From Streptomyces asoensis (GTDB taxonomy: Bacteria; Actinomycetota; Actinomycetes; Streptomycetales; Streptomycetaceae): a stretch of 64,000 bases of DNA. The notes below the pieces were generated by a model, which saw nothing but the letters and a program-made list of their open reading frames with translations, was not told where the DNA came from and did no database searches. Shown piece by piece: positions 40,696 through 49,775 of this stretch. Location of the stretch: the NCBI RefSeq assembly GCF_016860545.1, contig NZ_BNEB01000005.1, positions 2,852,001 to 2,916,000 on the forward strand, in the 5' to 3' direction. Within the stretch, counting starts at the first letter, position 1, and each line of letters starts with the position of its first letter. Made by a program: the position numbers and the translations under genes.

Positions 40696-41343
40696 TCACC
40701 CGAGTGACGCGACCCACCGGACGACTCCCGCGGTGACGGTCTCCAGGGTCTGCTCCCCGGTCACGCCGGCCCGCTTGGGCACGGCGAACCCGTGGTCGCC
40801 GTACGGCACTTCCACGAGTTCGTACCCGCCCGCCGGAAACTCGCCGGGTCTGCCGAACGGGTCGTTGCCGCCCTGCACGACGAGGGTCGCCACCCCCGCC
40901 CCGAGCAGCTCGGCGGCCCGGGACCGCTCCGGCCTGCCCGGCGGGTGCAACGGGAAGCTCAGCGCCAGCACGGCGTGCGCGCAGAGCTCGCGGGCCGTGC
41001 GGCAGGCCACCCGGGCGCCCGCCGAGCGCCCGCCCGAGATCACCGGCAGCCCGGGGGCGGCCACGGCCGGCCAGATGCCACGCCAGCCGGTGTCCAGGGT
41101 CTTCGGCGCGGGCGCGACCTTCTTGCCTGCCACCCGCCACGGCTGCTCGACCAGGGCGACGCTCACCCCGTGGGCGGGCAGCACCGCGGCCAGCGCCCGG
41201 AGATCGCGAGCCTCGATCCCGCCGCCCGCGCCGTGGCTCAGGGCGAGGACGAGCCGCGGCCTCGCCGCGTGGTGCCAGGTGATGCGGGCGGTTCCCGCCT
41301 CGGTCCGCGCTGTCTCGGTGCTCACGACCGTTTCGCTGCTCAC
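40696..41343 (-). CDS. Alpha/beta-hydrolase family protein (dienelactone-hydrolase-like)
   Basis: 215 residues with an alpha/beta-hydrolase core. SHGAGGG forms the oxyanion loop, [10 protein letters not shown] holds the nucleophile Ser, NDPFG the Asp and YGDHGF the His, so the triad looks complete. Similar small hydrolases are of unknown substrate. GTG 41343 lies one base after the SRAP stop codon; a GTG seven codons inside is also possible. Likely co-transcribed with the SRAP gene. Confidence 0.85.
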
Positions 41344-41344
41344 G

Positions 41345-42160
41345 TCAGAAGAGTGTGCCCTCCTCGGGCCCCTCCAGCTCCTTCAGCAGCTCCGGACCGT
41401 TGTTGCGGACGTTGCTGACGGCCGTGGACACCGGGTAGGCGCGCATCAGTCCGGGCGGCGGCGGTGCGAGGAGGCAGCGGAGGTCGTCGGCGTCCGTGCG
41501 CGCCGGGTCGAGCCAGGCGTCCCAGCGGTCCGGGGTGAGCATCAGCGGCATACGGGGGTGGATGTCGGCGAGGGCGTGCGGGCCCTCGGCGGGAGCCACG
41601 GCGAGCGGGGAGGTCTCGGCCTCGGTGGTGATCACCGAGCAGGTCGCCCACCAGGCCTGCGGATGGTCGTCGGGCAGGGTCCGGTCCCGCCAGAACTCGT
41701 AGAGCCCGGCCATCGCGAAGACCGAGCCGTCGGCCGGGAGCACGAAGTAGGGCTGCTTGCGGGGCCGCTTCTTCTTCCCCTCCACCTCGAGGTCGCGCTC
41801 CTGGACGCCGGTGACCCACTCGTAGTAGCCGTCGGCGGGCAGCACGCACCGCCGGGTGGTGAAGGCACGCCGGTACGAGGGCTTCTCGTGGACGGTCTCG
41901 GCCCGCGCGTTGATCATCCGCGCACCGCCCTCGGGGGTCTTCGACCAGGAGGGGACCAGTCCCCACTTCAGCTTCCGCAGCTGCCGAACCGGGCGCTTGT
42001 CGTCGGCGTCCTTCAAGGGGCGGTCGAGGACGGCGTAGACCTCCTTGGTCGGCGCCACGTTGTAATCGGGCTCCAGGGTCTCCTCGGGCTCCCACCGCTC
42101 GATCTCAAAGACTCCTGCGAGATCCTCGGGCCTGCGACTCGCTGCATACCGTCCGCACAT
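41345..42160 (-). CDS. SRAP-family (HMCES/YedK-like) abasic-site-crosslinking protein
   Basis: 271 residues. MCGRYA at the N-terminus supplies the catalytic Cys2 (exposed after Met removal) that crosslinks to abasic sites in single-stranded DNA. Other signatures are YNVAPT, WGLVPSW, NARAETV, RRCVLPADGYYEW with the catalytic Glu, and HPRMPLML with the His. It protects stalled replication forks. ATG 42160 is fixed by the need for Cys2. Divergent from the M50 gene. Confidence 0.95.
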   Translation of the reverse strand: MCGRYAASRRPEDLAGVFEIERWEPEETLEPDYNVAPTKEVYAVLDRPLKDADDKRPVRQLRKLKWGLVPSWSKTPEGGARMINARAETVHEKPSYRRAFTTRRCVLPADGYYEWVTGVQERDLEVEGKKKRPRKQPYFVLPADGSVFAMAGLYEFWRDRTLPDDHPQAWWATCSVITTEAETSPLAVAPAEGPHALADIHPRMPLMLTPDRWDAWLDPARTDADDLRCLLAPPPPGLMRAYPVSTAVSNVRNNGPELLKELEGPEEGTLF

Positions 42161-42217
42161 ACGTGCCACACTGCCAGACTTCCTGAGCCGAAAGACCGAA
42201 AGGGACCACCACACGAC

Positions 42218-42940
42218 ATGGAGAGCACCGCCGCCCTCGCGCTGCCCGATCTGTGGGACCGGCTCGTCGGCACCCAGTCCGAGCCCGACCTGTGGGTGGT
42301 GATCGCCACGGCGGTCGCGGCCCTCGCGGTCGTCGTGCCGCACACCCTGTGGCGCATATCCCGCAACGCGATCACCATCGCCCACGAGGGCGGTCACGGT
42401 CTGGTCGCCCTGCTGACCGGCCGGCAGCTGACCGGGATCCGGCTGCACTCGGACACCAGCGGTCTGACCCTGAGCCGCGGCAAGCCGCACGGGCTCGGCA
42501 TGATCCTCACCGCGGCCGCCGGCTACACCGCTCCCCCGCTGCTCGGCCTGGGCGGCGCCGCCCTCCTCGGGGCCGGCCGCATCACCCTGCTGCTCTGGGT
42601 GGCGACGGCGCTGCTGCTCGTGATGCTGGTGATGATCCGCAACGCCTACGGCGCGCTCACCGTGGTCCTGACCGGCGGCACCTTCCTGCTGGTGTCCTGG
42701 CTGGCCGGACCGCAGGTGCAGGCGGCCTTCGCCTACGCCGTGGTGTGGTTCCTGCTGCTGGGCGGCGTACGGCCCGCCTTCGAACTCCAGGCGAAGCGCT
42801 CACGCGGCGGCGCGGGCGACTCCGACGCGGACCAGCTGTCCCGGCTGACCCACGTACCGGCGGGCCTGTGGCTGTTCCTCTTCCACGCCGTGAGCCTGTG
42901 CGCGCTGCTGGGCGGCGGCAGGTGGCTGCTGGCCCTGTGA
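42218..42940 (+). CDS. M50-family membrane metallopeptidase
   Basis: 240 residues with about seven membrane helices. The zinc motif HEGGH (His56, Glu57, His60) sits at the start of a helix, as in intramembrane site-2-type peptidases; this subgroup is M50B-like (YuxI/YpfJ style) and its targets are unknown. A second metal ligand would be expected in a later helix (the N/D near YGALTVV is a candidate). ATG 42218. Divergent from the SRAP gene with 57 bases between starts. Confidence 0.87.
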   Translation: MESTAALALPDLWDRLVGTQSEPDLWVVIATAVAALAVVVPHTLWRISRNAITIAHEGGHGLVALLTGRQLTGIRLHSDTSGLTLSRGKPHGLGMILTAAAGYTAPPLLGLGGAALLGAGRITLLLWVATALLLVMLVMIRNAYGALTVVLTGGTFLLVSWLAGPQVQAAFAYAVVWFLLLGGVRPAFELQAKRSRGGAGDSDADQLSRLTHVPAGLWLFLFHAVSLCALLGGGRWLLAL

Positions 42941-43251
42941 CACGAGGCCGACCGCGGCCGCCACAGGGGCCGCCCGGCGGCGCGGGGCGAGGCCGGGACG
43001 GGGGCGCAAAGCAGGACGTCGGCGGGGCCGGGACAGGGCGCAGGGCGCGACGGGGGCGCCGGGCGGAACGTAGGCCGCCCTTGCACGCCCCCTGGCCGGG
43101 CCCGGCTGTGACGCACCGGACGCCGACCTGGCGCCGGGCCGGACGGCGGGCCGGCGCCAGCCAGACGCCGGGCCCGACCGCGGCCGGGCGCCGAGCCGGA
43201 CCGCGGGACGGACGACAGCCGGGCGCCGGGCCGACCACTAAAGTGGGGCCC
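42941..43251. other. G+C-rich repetitive spacer upstream of aroA
   Basis: 311 bases of very high G+C made of repeated short words (GGCCGGGACGGG, CGGGCGCCGGGCCG, CCGGGCGCCGAGCCGGAC). Long open frames cross it, but they have no start signals and low-complexity translations. It presumably contains the aroA promoter near its end (CACTAAAGTGGGG at 43236-43248 is an A-containing palindrome CACT..AGTG). I see no gene. Confidence 0.55.
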
Positions 43252-44592
43252 ATGGCCCCGAACCCCGCACACACCGCCCTCTGGCCCGCCCCGCACGCGA
43301 GCGAGGCCGTCGCCGCGACGGTCCACGTACCGGGGTCGAAGTCCGTCACCAACCGCGCCCTCGTCCTCGCCGCCCTCGCGTCCGAGCCCGGCTGGCTGCG
43401 CCGCCCCCTGCGCTCCCGCGACACCCTGCTGATGGCGGGCGCCCTGCGCGCGATGGGCGTCGGCATCGAGGAGACGGTGTCGTCGAGCTCCGCCGGCGCC
43501 GGGGGCCCCGACGCCGGCGGCGAGGCCTGGCGGGTGCTGCCCGCGGGTCTGCGCGGACCGGCCACGGTCGACGTCGGCAACGCCGGCACGGTGATGCGCT
43601 TCCTGCCGCCGGTGGCCGCCCTCGCCGACGGTCCCGTCCGGTTCGACGGTGACCCGCGCGCCTACGAGCGTCCCCTGAACGGCGTCATCGACGCGCTGCG
43701 CGTCCTCGGCGCCCGTATCGACGACGACGACCGCGGAGCGCTGCCGCTGACCGTGCACGGCTCGGGCGCGCTGGACGGCGGCACGGTGGAGATCGACGCC
43801 TCGTCCTCGTCGCAGTTCGTCTCGGCGCTGCTGCTGTCCGCCCCCCGCTTCAACCAGGGGGTCGAGGTCCGCCACACGGGCTCCTCCCTGCCCTCCCTGC
43901 CGCACATCCGGATGACCGTCGACATGCTGCGCGCGGTGGGCGCGCAGGTGGACACCCCGGAGGCGGGCGGCGAGCCGAACGTCTGGCGCGTCACCCCGGG
44001 CGCCCTGCTGGGCCGGGACCTGACCATCGAGCCGGACCTGTCCAACGCCCAGCCGTTCCTGGCGGCGGCGCTGGTGACCGGCGGGCGCGTCATGATCCCG
44101 GACTGGCCGGCCCACACCACCCAGCCGGGTGACAGGCTGCGCGAGATCTTCACCGAGATGGGCGGTTCCTGCGAGCTGACCGACCACGGCCTGGTCCTCA
44201 CCGGCTCGGGCTCGATCCACGGCATCGACGTCGACCTGGGCGACGTGGGCGAGCTGACCCCGGGCATCGCGGCCGTCGCCGCCCTCGCGGACTCGCCGTC
44301 CACCCTGCGGGGCGTGTCCCATCTGCGTCTGCACGAGACCGACCGGCTGGCCGCGCTGACCAAGGAGATCAACGAACTCGGCGGCGACGTGACGGAGACC
44401 GCGGACGGTCTGCACATCCGCCCGCGGCGGCTGCACGGCGGGATCTTCCACACCTACGACGACCACCGCATGGCGACGGCCGGCGCGGTCATCGGCCTCG
44501 CGGTGGAGGGCGTGCAGATCGAGAACGTGGCGACGACGGCGAAGACGCTGCCGGACTTCCCGGACCTGTGGACCGGGATGCTCGGGGTATAG
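43252..44592 (+). CDS. aroA: 3-phosphoshikimate 1-carboxyvinyltransferase (EPSP synthase)
   Basis: 446 residues, catalysing the sixth step of the shikimate pathway (shikimate-3-phosphate plus PEP to EPSP). Motifs: PGSKSVTNRAL (phosphate/PEP binding), GNAGTVMRF, DGDPRAYERPL, ASSSSQFVSALLL, LSNAQPFLAAAL and DDHRMATAGA near the C-terminus. An Ala/Gly/Ser-rich insert (about residues 76-95) is a lineage-specific loop. ATG 43252. The downstream rsgA begins 11 bases after the stop. Confidence 0.96.
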   Translation: MAPNPAHTALWPAPHASEAVAATVHVPGSKSVTNRALVLAALASEPGWLRRPLRSRDTLLMAGALRAMGVGIEETVSSSSAGAGGPDAGGEAWRVLPAGLRGPATVDVGNAGTVMRFLPPVAALADGPVRFDGDPRAYERPLNGVIDALRVLGARIDDDDRGALPLTVHGSGALDGGTVEIDASSSSQFVSALLLSAPRFNQGVEVRHTGSSLPSLPHIRMTVDMLRAVGAQVDTPEAGGEPNVWRVTPGALLGRDLTIEPDLSNAQPFLAAALVTGGRVMIPDWPAHTTQPGDRLREIFTEMGGSCELTDHGLVLTGSGSIHGIDVDLGDVGELTPGIAAVAALADSPSTLRGVSHLRLHETDRLAALTKEINELGGDVTETADGLHIRPRRLHGGIFHTYDDHRMATAGAVIGLAVEGVQIENVATTAKTLPDFPDLWTGMLGV

Positions 44593-44603
44593 GGACTTCC
44601 GCC

Positions 44604-45614
44604 ATGCGCCGCTACGGCAAGCACACCGACGAGGACGACATCCGCAGCCGTCCGAACCGCAAGGGCACCCGGCCCCGTACGCACATCAGGCCCAAGCACG
44701 AGGACGCCGCCGACGGCATGGTCCTCACCGTCGACCGGGGCCGGCTGACCTGTCTCGTCGACGACCGGGTCGTCCTCGCGATGAAGGCCCGCGAACTGGG
44801 CCGCAAGGCCGCGGTCGTCGGCGACCGGGTGTCCCTGGTCGGTGACCTGTCGGGCAAGAAGGACACCCTCGCCCGCATCGTCCGGATCGGGGAGCGCTCC
44901 TCGGTGCTGCGCCGCACCGCGGACGACGACGACCCGTTCGAGCGGGTGGTCGTCGCCAACGCCGACCAGCTCGCCGTCGTCACCGCGCTGGCCGACCCTG
45001 AGCCCCGCCCCCGTCTGATCGACCGCTGCCTGGTCGCGGCCTACGACGGCGGGCTGACCCCCCTGCTGGTGATGACGAAGTCGGACCTGGCCTCGCCCGA
45101 CAAGCTCCTGGAGCTGTACGGCAACCTCGACATCCCCTACGTCGTCACCAGCCGCGAGGAGCTGGAGAACGGCGGTGCGGCGGACCGGGTGCGCGAGTTC
45201 CTGGTCGGGCGGACCACGGCGTTCGTCGGTCATTCCGGCGTAGGGAAGACGACTCTGGTCAACGCGCTGGTCCCGGAGGAACGACGGCGGGTGACAGGCC
45301 AGGTCAACGCGGTGACCGGCCGCGGCCGCCACACCACGACCTCGGCGCTCGCCCTGCCCCTGGCGGGCTCGGACGACTGGGTGATCGACACCCCGGGCGT
45401 GCGCTCCTTCGGCCTGCACCACGTCGACCCCTCGCGGGTGATCCACGCCTTCCCCGACCTGGAGCCGGGCACCGAGGGCTGTCCGCGCGCGTGCAGCCAC
45501 GACGAGCCGGACTGCGCGCTGGACGCGTGGGTCGCCGAGGGCCACGCGGACCCGGCGCGGCTGTACTCCCTGCGGCGGCTGCTCGCCACCCGGGAACGCA
45601 CCGAGGGCGACTGA
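44604..45614 (+). CDS. rsgA: Ribosome small-subunit-dependent GTPase RsgA
   Basis: 336 residues: an OB-like N-terminal domain, a circularly permuted GTPase domain with the G4 motif TKSD before G1 GHSGVGKTT and G3 DTPGVRSF, and a C-terminal zinc site CPRACSHDEPDC. It assists late 30S maturation. The basic N-terminus (HIRPKHEDAADG) is typical. ATG 44604. Probably co-transcribed with aroA. Confidence 0.94.
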   Translation: MRRYGKHTDEDDIRSRPNRKGTRPRTHIRPKHEDAADGMVLTVDRGRLTCLVDDRVVLAMKARELGRKAAVVGDRVSLVGDLSGKKDTLARIVRIGERSSVLRRTADDDDPFERVVVANADQLAVVTALADPEPRPRLIDRCLVAAYDGGLTPLLVMTKSDLASPDKLLELYGNLDIPYVVTSREELENGGAADRVREFLVGRTTAFVGHSGVGKTTLVNALVPEERRRVTGQVNAVTGRGRHTTTSALALPLAGSDDWVIDTPGVRSFGLHHVDPSRVIHAFPDLEPGTEGCPRACSHDEPDCALDAWVAEGHADPARLYSLRRLLATRERTEGD

Positions 45615-45724
45615 TCCGACGGCTCGTCCAGCGGCTGACCACCGCGTTGTTTGCGTCCGCCCGGGCCCGGTAAGTGCATAATCGCACCGAGCCGGACCGG
45701 GCCGGGCGAACGGAGGGACAGCAC

Positions 45725-46048
45725 ATGGCGTGGCTGCTGGTCGTCGTGGCCGGATTGCTCGAGACCGGTTTCGCCGTCTGCCTCAAGCTGTCGCACGGCT
45801 TCACCAGGCTCTGGCCCACCATCGCCTTCTGCGCCTTCGCCCTGGGGAGCTTCGGTCTGCTGACCCTCTCCCTGAAGAAGCTCGACGTGGGCCCCGCCTA
45901 CGCGGTGTGGACGGGCATCGGTGCGGCGGGCACCGCGATCTACGGCATGGTCTTCCTCGGCGACCTGGTGTCGACCCTGAAGCTCGTCTCGATCAGCCTG
46001 GTGATCATAGGAGTCATCGGCCTTCAGCTCTCGGGCTCGGCCCACTGA
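45725..46048 (+). CDS. SMR-family small exporter (SugE/Gdx-like)
   Basis: 107 residues with four membrane helices and the essential Glu13 (GLLETGFAV). LKLSHGFTRLWPT is closer to SugE/Gdx (guanidinium exporter) than to EmrE-type drug exporters, but specificity is not certain. ATG 45725 after GGAGGGACA. Upstream is a GTGC-N6-GCAC palindrome (45674-45687). Convergent with the TetR gene, a possible regulator. Confidence 0.88.
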   Translation: MAWLLVVVAGLLETGFAVCLKLSHGFTRLWPTIAFCAFALGSFGLLTLSLKKLDVGPAYAVWTGIGAAGTAIYGMVFLGDLVSTLKLVSISLVIIGVIGLQLSGSAH

Positions 46049-46093
46049 CCCGACGGGCACGCGCGGCTCACCGACCCGGCGGGCCTGCCCGGT

Positions 46094-46720
46094 TCACCGA
46101 CCGGGCCGGTCGCCCGGCTGCCGTTGCAGGGCGCCCCGCACCAGCTCGGCGACGCCGTCCTCACCCGGCGGCGGGGCCGCCACGCAGGACAGCGCGAGCC
46201 GCACGGCCAGCTCGCAGGAGCGGGCCAGGTCGGCGGCGTCGGCCCGTACGGCACCGGGTCCGGAGAGCACCGCCACGGCCCGGTCACGGACGGCGCCGAC
46301 CAGGTCGCCCGGCGAGGGCAGCGGCCCGTCCGCCCGCCGCTGGGCCGGCACGGCGGAGGAGGACGGCACGGCGGAGAGCGTCGGCGCGGGCAGCCGCTCG
46401 CTCCAGAAACCGGTGAGGACGGCCCTGAGCAGGGCGTTCTCCCGGGCGGCGGAGGCGGTCCACTCGGCGGTGGCGGTGAGCCTGTCCCGGACGTCGCCGT
46501 GCACGGCGAGCGCCCGTTCGACCCCGGCGAGGTAGGCGTCGGCCTCGCGTCTGACGAGGGCCCGCGCCAGGCCCTCCTTGCTGCCGAACTCGTTGTACAG
46601 CGTCTGCCGGGACACCCCGGCCGCCGCGGCGACGTCCACCATGCGCACCGCGGCCCAAGGCCGCCGGGCGAGCGCCTCGAAGGCGGCGTCCAGTAGGGAT
46701 TCCCGCGCTGCAGGCATCAT
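46094..46720 (-). CDS. TetR-family transcriptional regulator
   Basis: 208 residues. The helix-turn-helix is in residues 10-50 (LLDAAFEALARRPW, VDVAAAAGVSRQTLYNEFGSKEGL), and the C-terminal domain is Ala-rich and helical. It is convergent with the SMR gene (45 bases between stops) and divergent from hisN, so either could be a target. ATG 46720; ATG 46717 is equally possible. Confidence 0.85.
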   Translation of the reverse strand: MMPAARESLLDAAFEALARRPWAAVRMVDVAAAAGVSRQTLYNEFGSKEGLARALVRREADAYLAGVERALAVHGDVRDRLTATAEWTASAARENALLRAVLTGFWSERLPAPTLSAVPSSSAVPAQRRADGPLPSPGDLVGAVRDRAVAVLSGPGAVRADAADLARSCELAVRLALSCVAAPPPGEDGVAELVRGALQRQPGDRPGR

Positions 46721-46884
46721 CGCCTCCCGGGGCGAGCGGCTCTGGGCCCAGGTTTGACGCGCGCGGCCGCACTGTCAAGGGTCACGGGACGACCGCCGCC
46801 CCGGGACCCGCGCCGGTGCGCCCGCGCGTCCACCCCGCGGTCCGCTGTGGCCCGTCCTCGTCTCCGGCGGATACGGTTCGTCCC

Positions 46885-47685
46885 ATGCCGGACTACCACG
46901 ACGACCTCCGACTCGCGCACGTCCTCGCGGACGCCGCCGACGCCGTGACCATGGACCGTTTCAAGGCCCTCGACCTCAAGGTCGAGACCAAACCGGACAT
47001 GACACCGGTGAGCGAGGCCGACAAGGCCGCCGAGGAACTGATCCGCGGCCAGCTCCAGCGGGCCCGTCCGCGGGACGCGATCCTGGGCGAGGAGTACGGC
47101 GTCCAGGGCACCGGCCCGCGCCGCTGGGTGATCGACCCGATCGACGGCACGAAGAACTACGTGCGGGGCGTCCCGGTCTGGGCCACCCTGATCTCGCTGA
47201 TGGAGGCGGGCGAGGGGGGCTTCCAGCCGGTGGTGGGTGTCGTCTCCGCCCCGGCGCTCGGCCGTCGCTGGTGGGCCGCGAAGGGCCACGGCGCCTTCAC
47301 CGGCCGCAGCCTGACCTCCGCGAGCCGGCTGCGCGTCTCGCGCGTCTCGGAGCTCTCGGACGCCTCCTTCGCGTACTCCTCGCTGACCGGCTGGGAGGAG
47401 CGCGGACACCTGGACGGCTTCCTCGACCTCACCCGCGAGGTCTGGCGCACGCGCGCGTACGGCGACTTCTGGCCGTACATGATGGTCGCCGAGGGCTCGG
47501 TCGACCTGTGCGCCGAACCGGAGCTCTCCCTCTGGGACATGGCCGCCACGGCGATCGTGGTGACGGAGGCCGGCGGCACGTTCACGGGCCTCGACGGGCG
47601 GCCCGGCCCGCACAGCGGCAACGCCGCCGCGTCGAACGGGCTGTTGCACGAGGAACTGCTGGGTTACCTGAACGAGCGGCACTGA
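46885..47685 (+). CDS. hisN: Histidinol-phosphatase, inositol-monophosphatase family
   Basis: 266 residues of the IMPase fold with intact metal sites: GEEYG (68-72, Glu69/70), IDPIDGTKNY (83-92, Asp84 and Asp87) and SLWDMAA (about 210). In actinobacteria this subgroup (HisN) removes phosphate from histidinol phosphate in histidine synthesis; a broader inositol-phosphatase activity is possible. ATG 46885 lies about 160 bases from the divergent TetR start. Confidence 0.85.
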   Translation: MPDYHDDLRLAHVLADAADAVTMDRFKALDLKVETKPDMTPVSEADKAAEELIRGQLQRARPRDAILGEEYGVQGTGPRRWVIDPIDGTKNYVRGVPVWATLISLMEAGEGGFQPVVGVVSAPALGRRWWAAKGHGAFTGRSLTSASRLRVSRVSELSDASFAYSSLTGWEERGHLDGFLDLTREVWRTRAYGDFWPYMMVAEGSVDLCAEPELSLWDMAATAIVVTEAGGTFTGLDGRPGPHSGNAAASNGLLHEELLGYLNERH

Positions 47686-47827
47686 ACCGCGCCGGACGGC
47701 GGTGAACCTCCACGAGCGGCGCTGAAAAGGCCGCCGGTCCCTCACAGATGAGCGCGTGCGCCCTCAATTGGCCGCGCGCGCCCTCTTGTTGACCCCCGCT
47801 TTACCTGCCACGCTGACAGCACCCCCA

Positions 47828-47843
47828 CTTGTGAACTTGTGAA
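47828..47843 (+). repeat. Tandem octamer upstream of the CBS gene
   Basis: CTTGTGAA occurs twice in direct tandem (47828-47835, 47836-47843) in an A+T-rich stretch 40 bases before the CBS-protein start. It could be a regulator site or part of the promoter. Confidence 0.5.
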
Positions 47844-47883
47844 TCCATGAACAACCATGGGTTCTTAGGAGGTGGCTCCAGCC

Positions 47884-48276
47884 ATGCTCGTCCGCGACGC
47901 CATGAGCACGGTGGTCCTCACCATCGGCCCCGCCCACACACTCCGTCAGGCCGCCGCCCTGATGGCCGCCCGCCGCGTCGGCGCGGCCGTCGTCTGGGAC
48001 CCGGACGCCGGCGGCATCGGCATCCTCACCGAGCGGGACATCCTCATCTCGGTGGGCCTGGGACAGGACCCGGACACCGAACGCACCCACGCCCACACCA
48101 CCAACGACGTCGTCTTCGCCACCCCGGCCTGGACCCTGGAGGAGGCAGCTCGGGCCATGGCCCACGGCGGCTTCCGGCACCTGGTCGTCCTCGACCGCGA
48201 CGAGCCGGCCGGCATCGTCTCGGTCCGCGACATCATCCGCTGCTGGGTACCGGCCCGCCGGCAGGTACCGGCCTGA
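47884..48276 (+). CDS. Paired CBS-domain protein
   Basis: 130 residues made of one CBS pair (about 1-60, VRDAMSTVVLTIGPAHTL, and 70-125, NDVVFATPAWTLEEAARAM). It resembles stand-alone CBS proteins such as Hrp1 that bind adenine nucleotides and respond to hypoxia or energy state. ATG 47884 after TTAGGAGG. Followed by a strong terminator. Ligand unknown. Confidence 0.87.
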   Translation: MLVRDAMSTVVLTIGPAHTLRQAAALMAARRVGAAVVWDPDAGGIGILTERDILISVGLGQDPDTERTHAHTTNDVVFATPAWTLEEAARAMAHGGFRHLVVLDRDEPAGIVSVRDIIRCWVPARRQVPA

Positions 48277-48291
48277 CCGCACCGGACACAC

Positions 48292-48328
48292 GGACGGGCC
48301 GGGCGCCTCCGGGACGCCCGGCCCGTCC
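48292..48328 (+). terminator. Terminator after the CBS gene
   Basis: Perfect 14-base stem GGACGGGCCGGGCG (48292-48305) / CGCCCGGCCCGTCC (48315-48328), nine-base loop. Confidence 0.82.
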
Positions 48329-48506
48329 GCCACGGCAGGCGGTCCAGTGCCGACGGCCGCGCGGTGCCCCCACCGACGCGGCCGCCGGCCGCCTGCCACG
48401 GTCCGTGAACTCAACCTGATCCTACAATGGACATCATCCAAGTCGATGCGCCATCTAAAATCACACTCGTTCGGGACCTGGTCCGATCGACTGCTAGGCT
48501 GATGCC

Positions 48507-48923
48507 ATGAGCGACCTTCTGGAGCGACTGCGCGGACGCGGCTGGCGCATGACCGCGCAGCGGCGCGTCGTGGCCGAGGTGCTCGACGGCGAGCACGTCC
48601 ACCTGACCGCCGACGAGGTGCACGCCAGGGCCGTCGTCCGGCTGCCCGAGATCTCCCGGGCGACCGTCTACAACACGCTCGGCGAACTGGTCTCCCTCGG
48701 CGAGGTCCTCGAGGTCGCCACCGACCGGCGGGCCAAGCGGTACGACCCGAACGCGCACCGCCCGCACCACCACCTGGTGTGCGCGCGCTGCGGCGCGATC
48801 AAGGACGTCCACCCCGGCGGCGATCCGCTGGCCGACCTCCCCGACTCGGAACGCTTCGGCTTCGCGGTCTCGGACGTCGAGGTGACGTACCGCGGGATCT
48901 GCCCGAGCTGCGCGGCCGCCTGA
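48507..48923 (+). CDS. catR: Fur-family peroxide-responsive repressor CatR
   Basis: 138 residues. Winged-helix DNA-binding domain (about 1-80; YNTLGELVSLGEV contains the recognition region), then a dimerisation domain with the metal-sensing HRPHHHL (84-90) and the structural zinc cysteines C92, C95, C132 and C135. The length and PerR-like pattern fit CatR, the hydrogen-peroxide-sensing repressor of catalase A; assignment among Fur paralogues rests also on the known position. ATG 48507. The upstream 48420-48475 stretch is A+T-rich with a TGGA-N5-TCCA repeat. Confidence 0.85.
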   Translation: MSDLLERLRGRGWRMTAQRRVVAEVLDGEHVHLTADEVHARAVVRLPEISRATVYNTLGELVSLGEVLEVATDRRAKRYDPNAHRPHHHLVCARCGAIKDVHPGGDPLADLPDSERFGFAVSDVEVTYRGICPSCAAA

Positions 48924-49007
48924 CACCCCTCGCCCTGCCCCCCCGGAGCCACTTCCGTGGCGCACACGGGTTCCCGTATCTGACGGTCCGTCATATCGTC
49001 GTCGGCT

Positions 49008-49775
49008 GTGGGAGTTCCGCATCCGAAACTCAGCGCACACGACCTGACCCGGACCTTCGGCCGGGGCCCCGGCGCCGTCGACGCCCTCGGCCCCGTCGAA
49101 CTGAGCATCCCGACCGGCGAGTTCGCCTGTGTCGTCGGCCCTTCGGGCTGCGGCAAGTCCACCCTGCTGCGCATCGCGGCGGGCCTGCTGCGCCCCAGCA
49201 CGGGAACCCTCGAGATCCGCACCGCAAGCCCCCGCCCGGCCGCCATGATCTTCCAGGACTACGGCATCTACGACTGGAAGACGGTCCGCGCCAACGTCCG
49301 CTTCGGCCTGGACGTCCAGCGCGTCCCGCGCCGCACGGCGGACGCCCGCGTCGACGACTGGCTCGCCCGCACGGGCCTCGGGGACTTCGCCGACGCCTAC
49401 CCGGCGACCCTCTCGGGCGGCATGCGCCAGCGCGTGGCCATCGCCCGCGCGCTGGCCGTCGAACCCGAGGTGCTGCTCATGGACGAGCCCTTCGCGGCCC
49501 TCGACGCGCAGCTGCGCACGATCCTCCAGGACGAGCTCCTGGAACTCACCCAGGCCACCCGCACGACCACCCTGTTCATCACGCACAGCCTGGAAGAGGC
49601 GATCGTCCTCGGTGACCGGGTCCTCGTGATGTCCGCCCGGCCCGGCAGGATCATCGCCGAGCACCGGCCGCCCTTCCCCCGTCCGCGCACGGGGGACATC
49701 CGCGCGACGCCCCAGTTCACGGCCCTGCGGGGCGAGCTGTGGGACCTGCTGCGAAGGGAGGCGGTGCCGACATGA
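49008..49775 (+). CDS. NitT/TauT-type ABC transporter ATP-binding protein
   Basis: 255 residues: Walker A GPSGCGKST, Q-loop FQDYGIYDWK, signature LSGGMRQRVAIARAL, Walker B VLLMDEPFAALDA and switch His in ITHSLEEA. It belongs to the nitrate/sulfonate/bicarbonate importer subfamily. GTG 49008. The next gene overlaps by four bases, so this is the first gene of a three-gene importer operon. Confidence 0.92.
   Translation: MGVPHPKLSAHDLTRTFGRGPGAVDALGPVELSIPTGEFACVVGPSGCGKSTLLRIAAGLLRPSTGTLEIRTASPRPAAMIFQDYGIYDWKTVRANVRFGLDVQRVPRRTADARVDDWLARTGLGDFADAYPATLSGGMRQRVAIARALAVEPEVLLMDEPFAALDAQLRTILQDELLELTQATRTTTLFITHSLEEAIVLGDRVLVMSARPGRIIAEHRPPFPRPRTGDIRATPQFTALRGELWDLLRREAVPT

Noticed and set aside
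42253..43251. Long forward frame through the M50 gene and spacer leading into aroA
   Set aside because: Out of frame with the M50 protein, translation is low-complexity Arg/Gly/Pro-rich; aroA clearly starts at ATG 43252.
45620..45724. Guanidine riboswitch upstream of the SugE-like exporter
   Set aside because: No ACGR tetraloop hairpin pair or ykkC-type core is visible; only a short GTGC-N6-GCAC palindrome.
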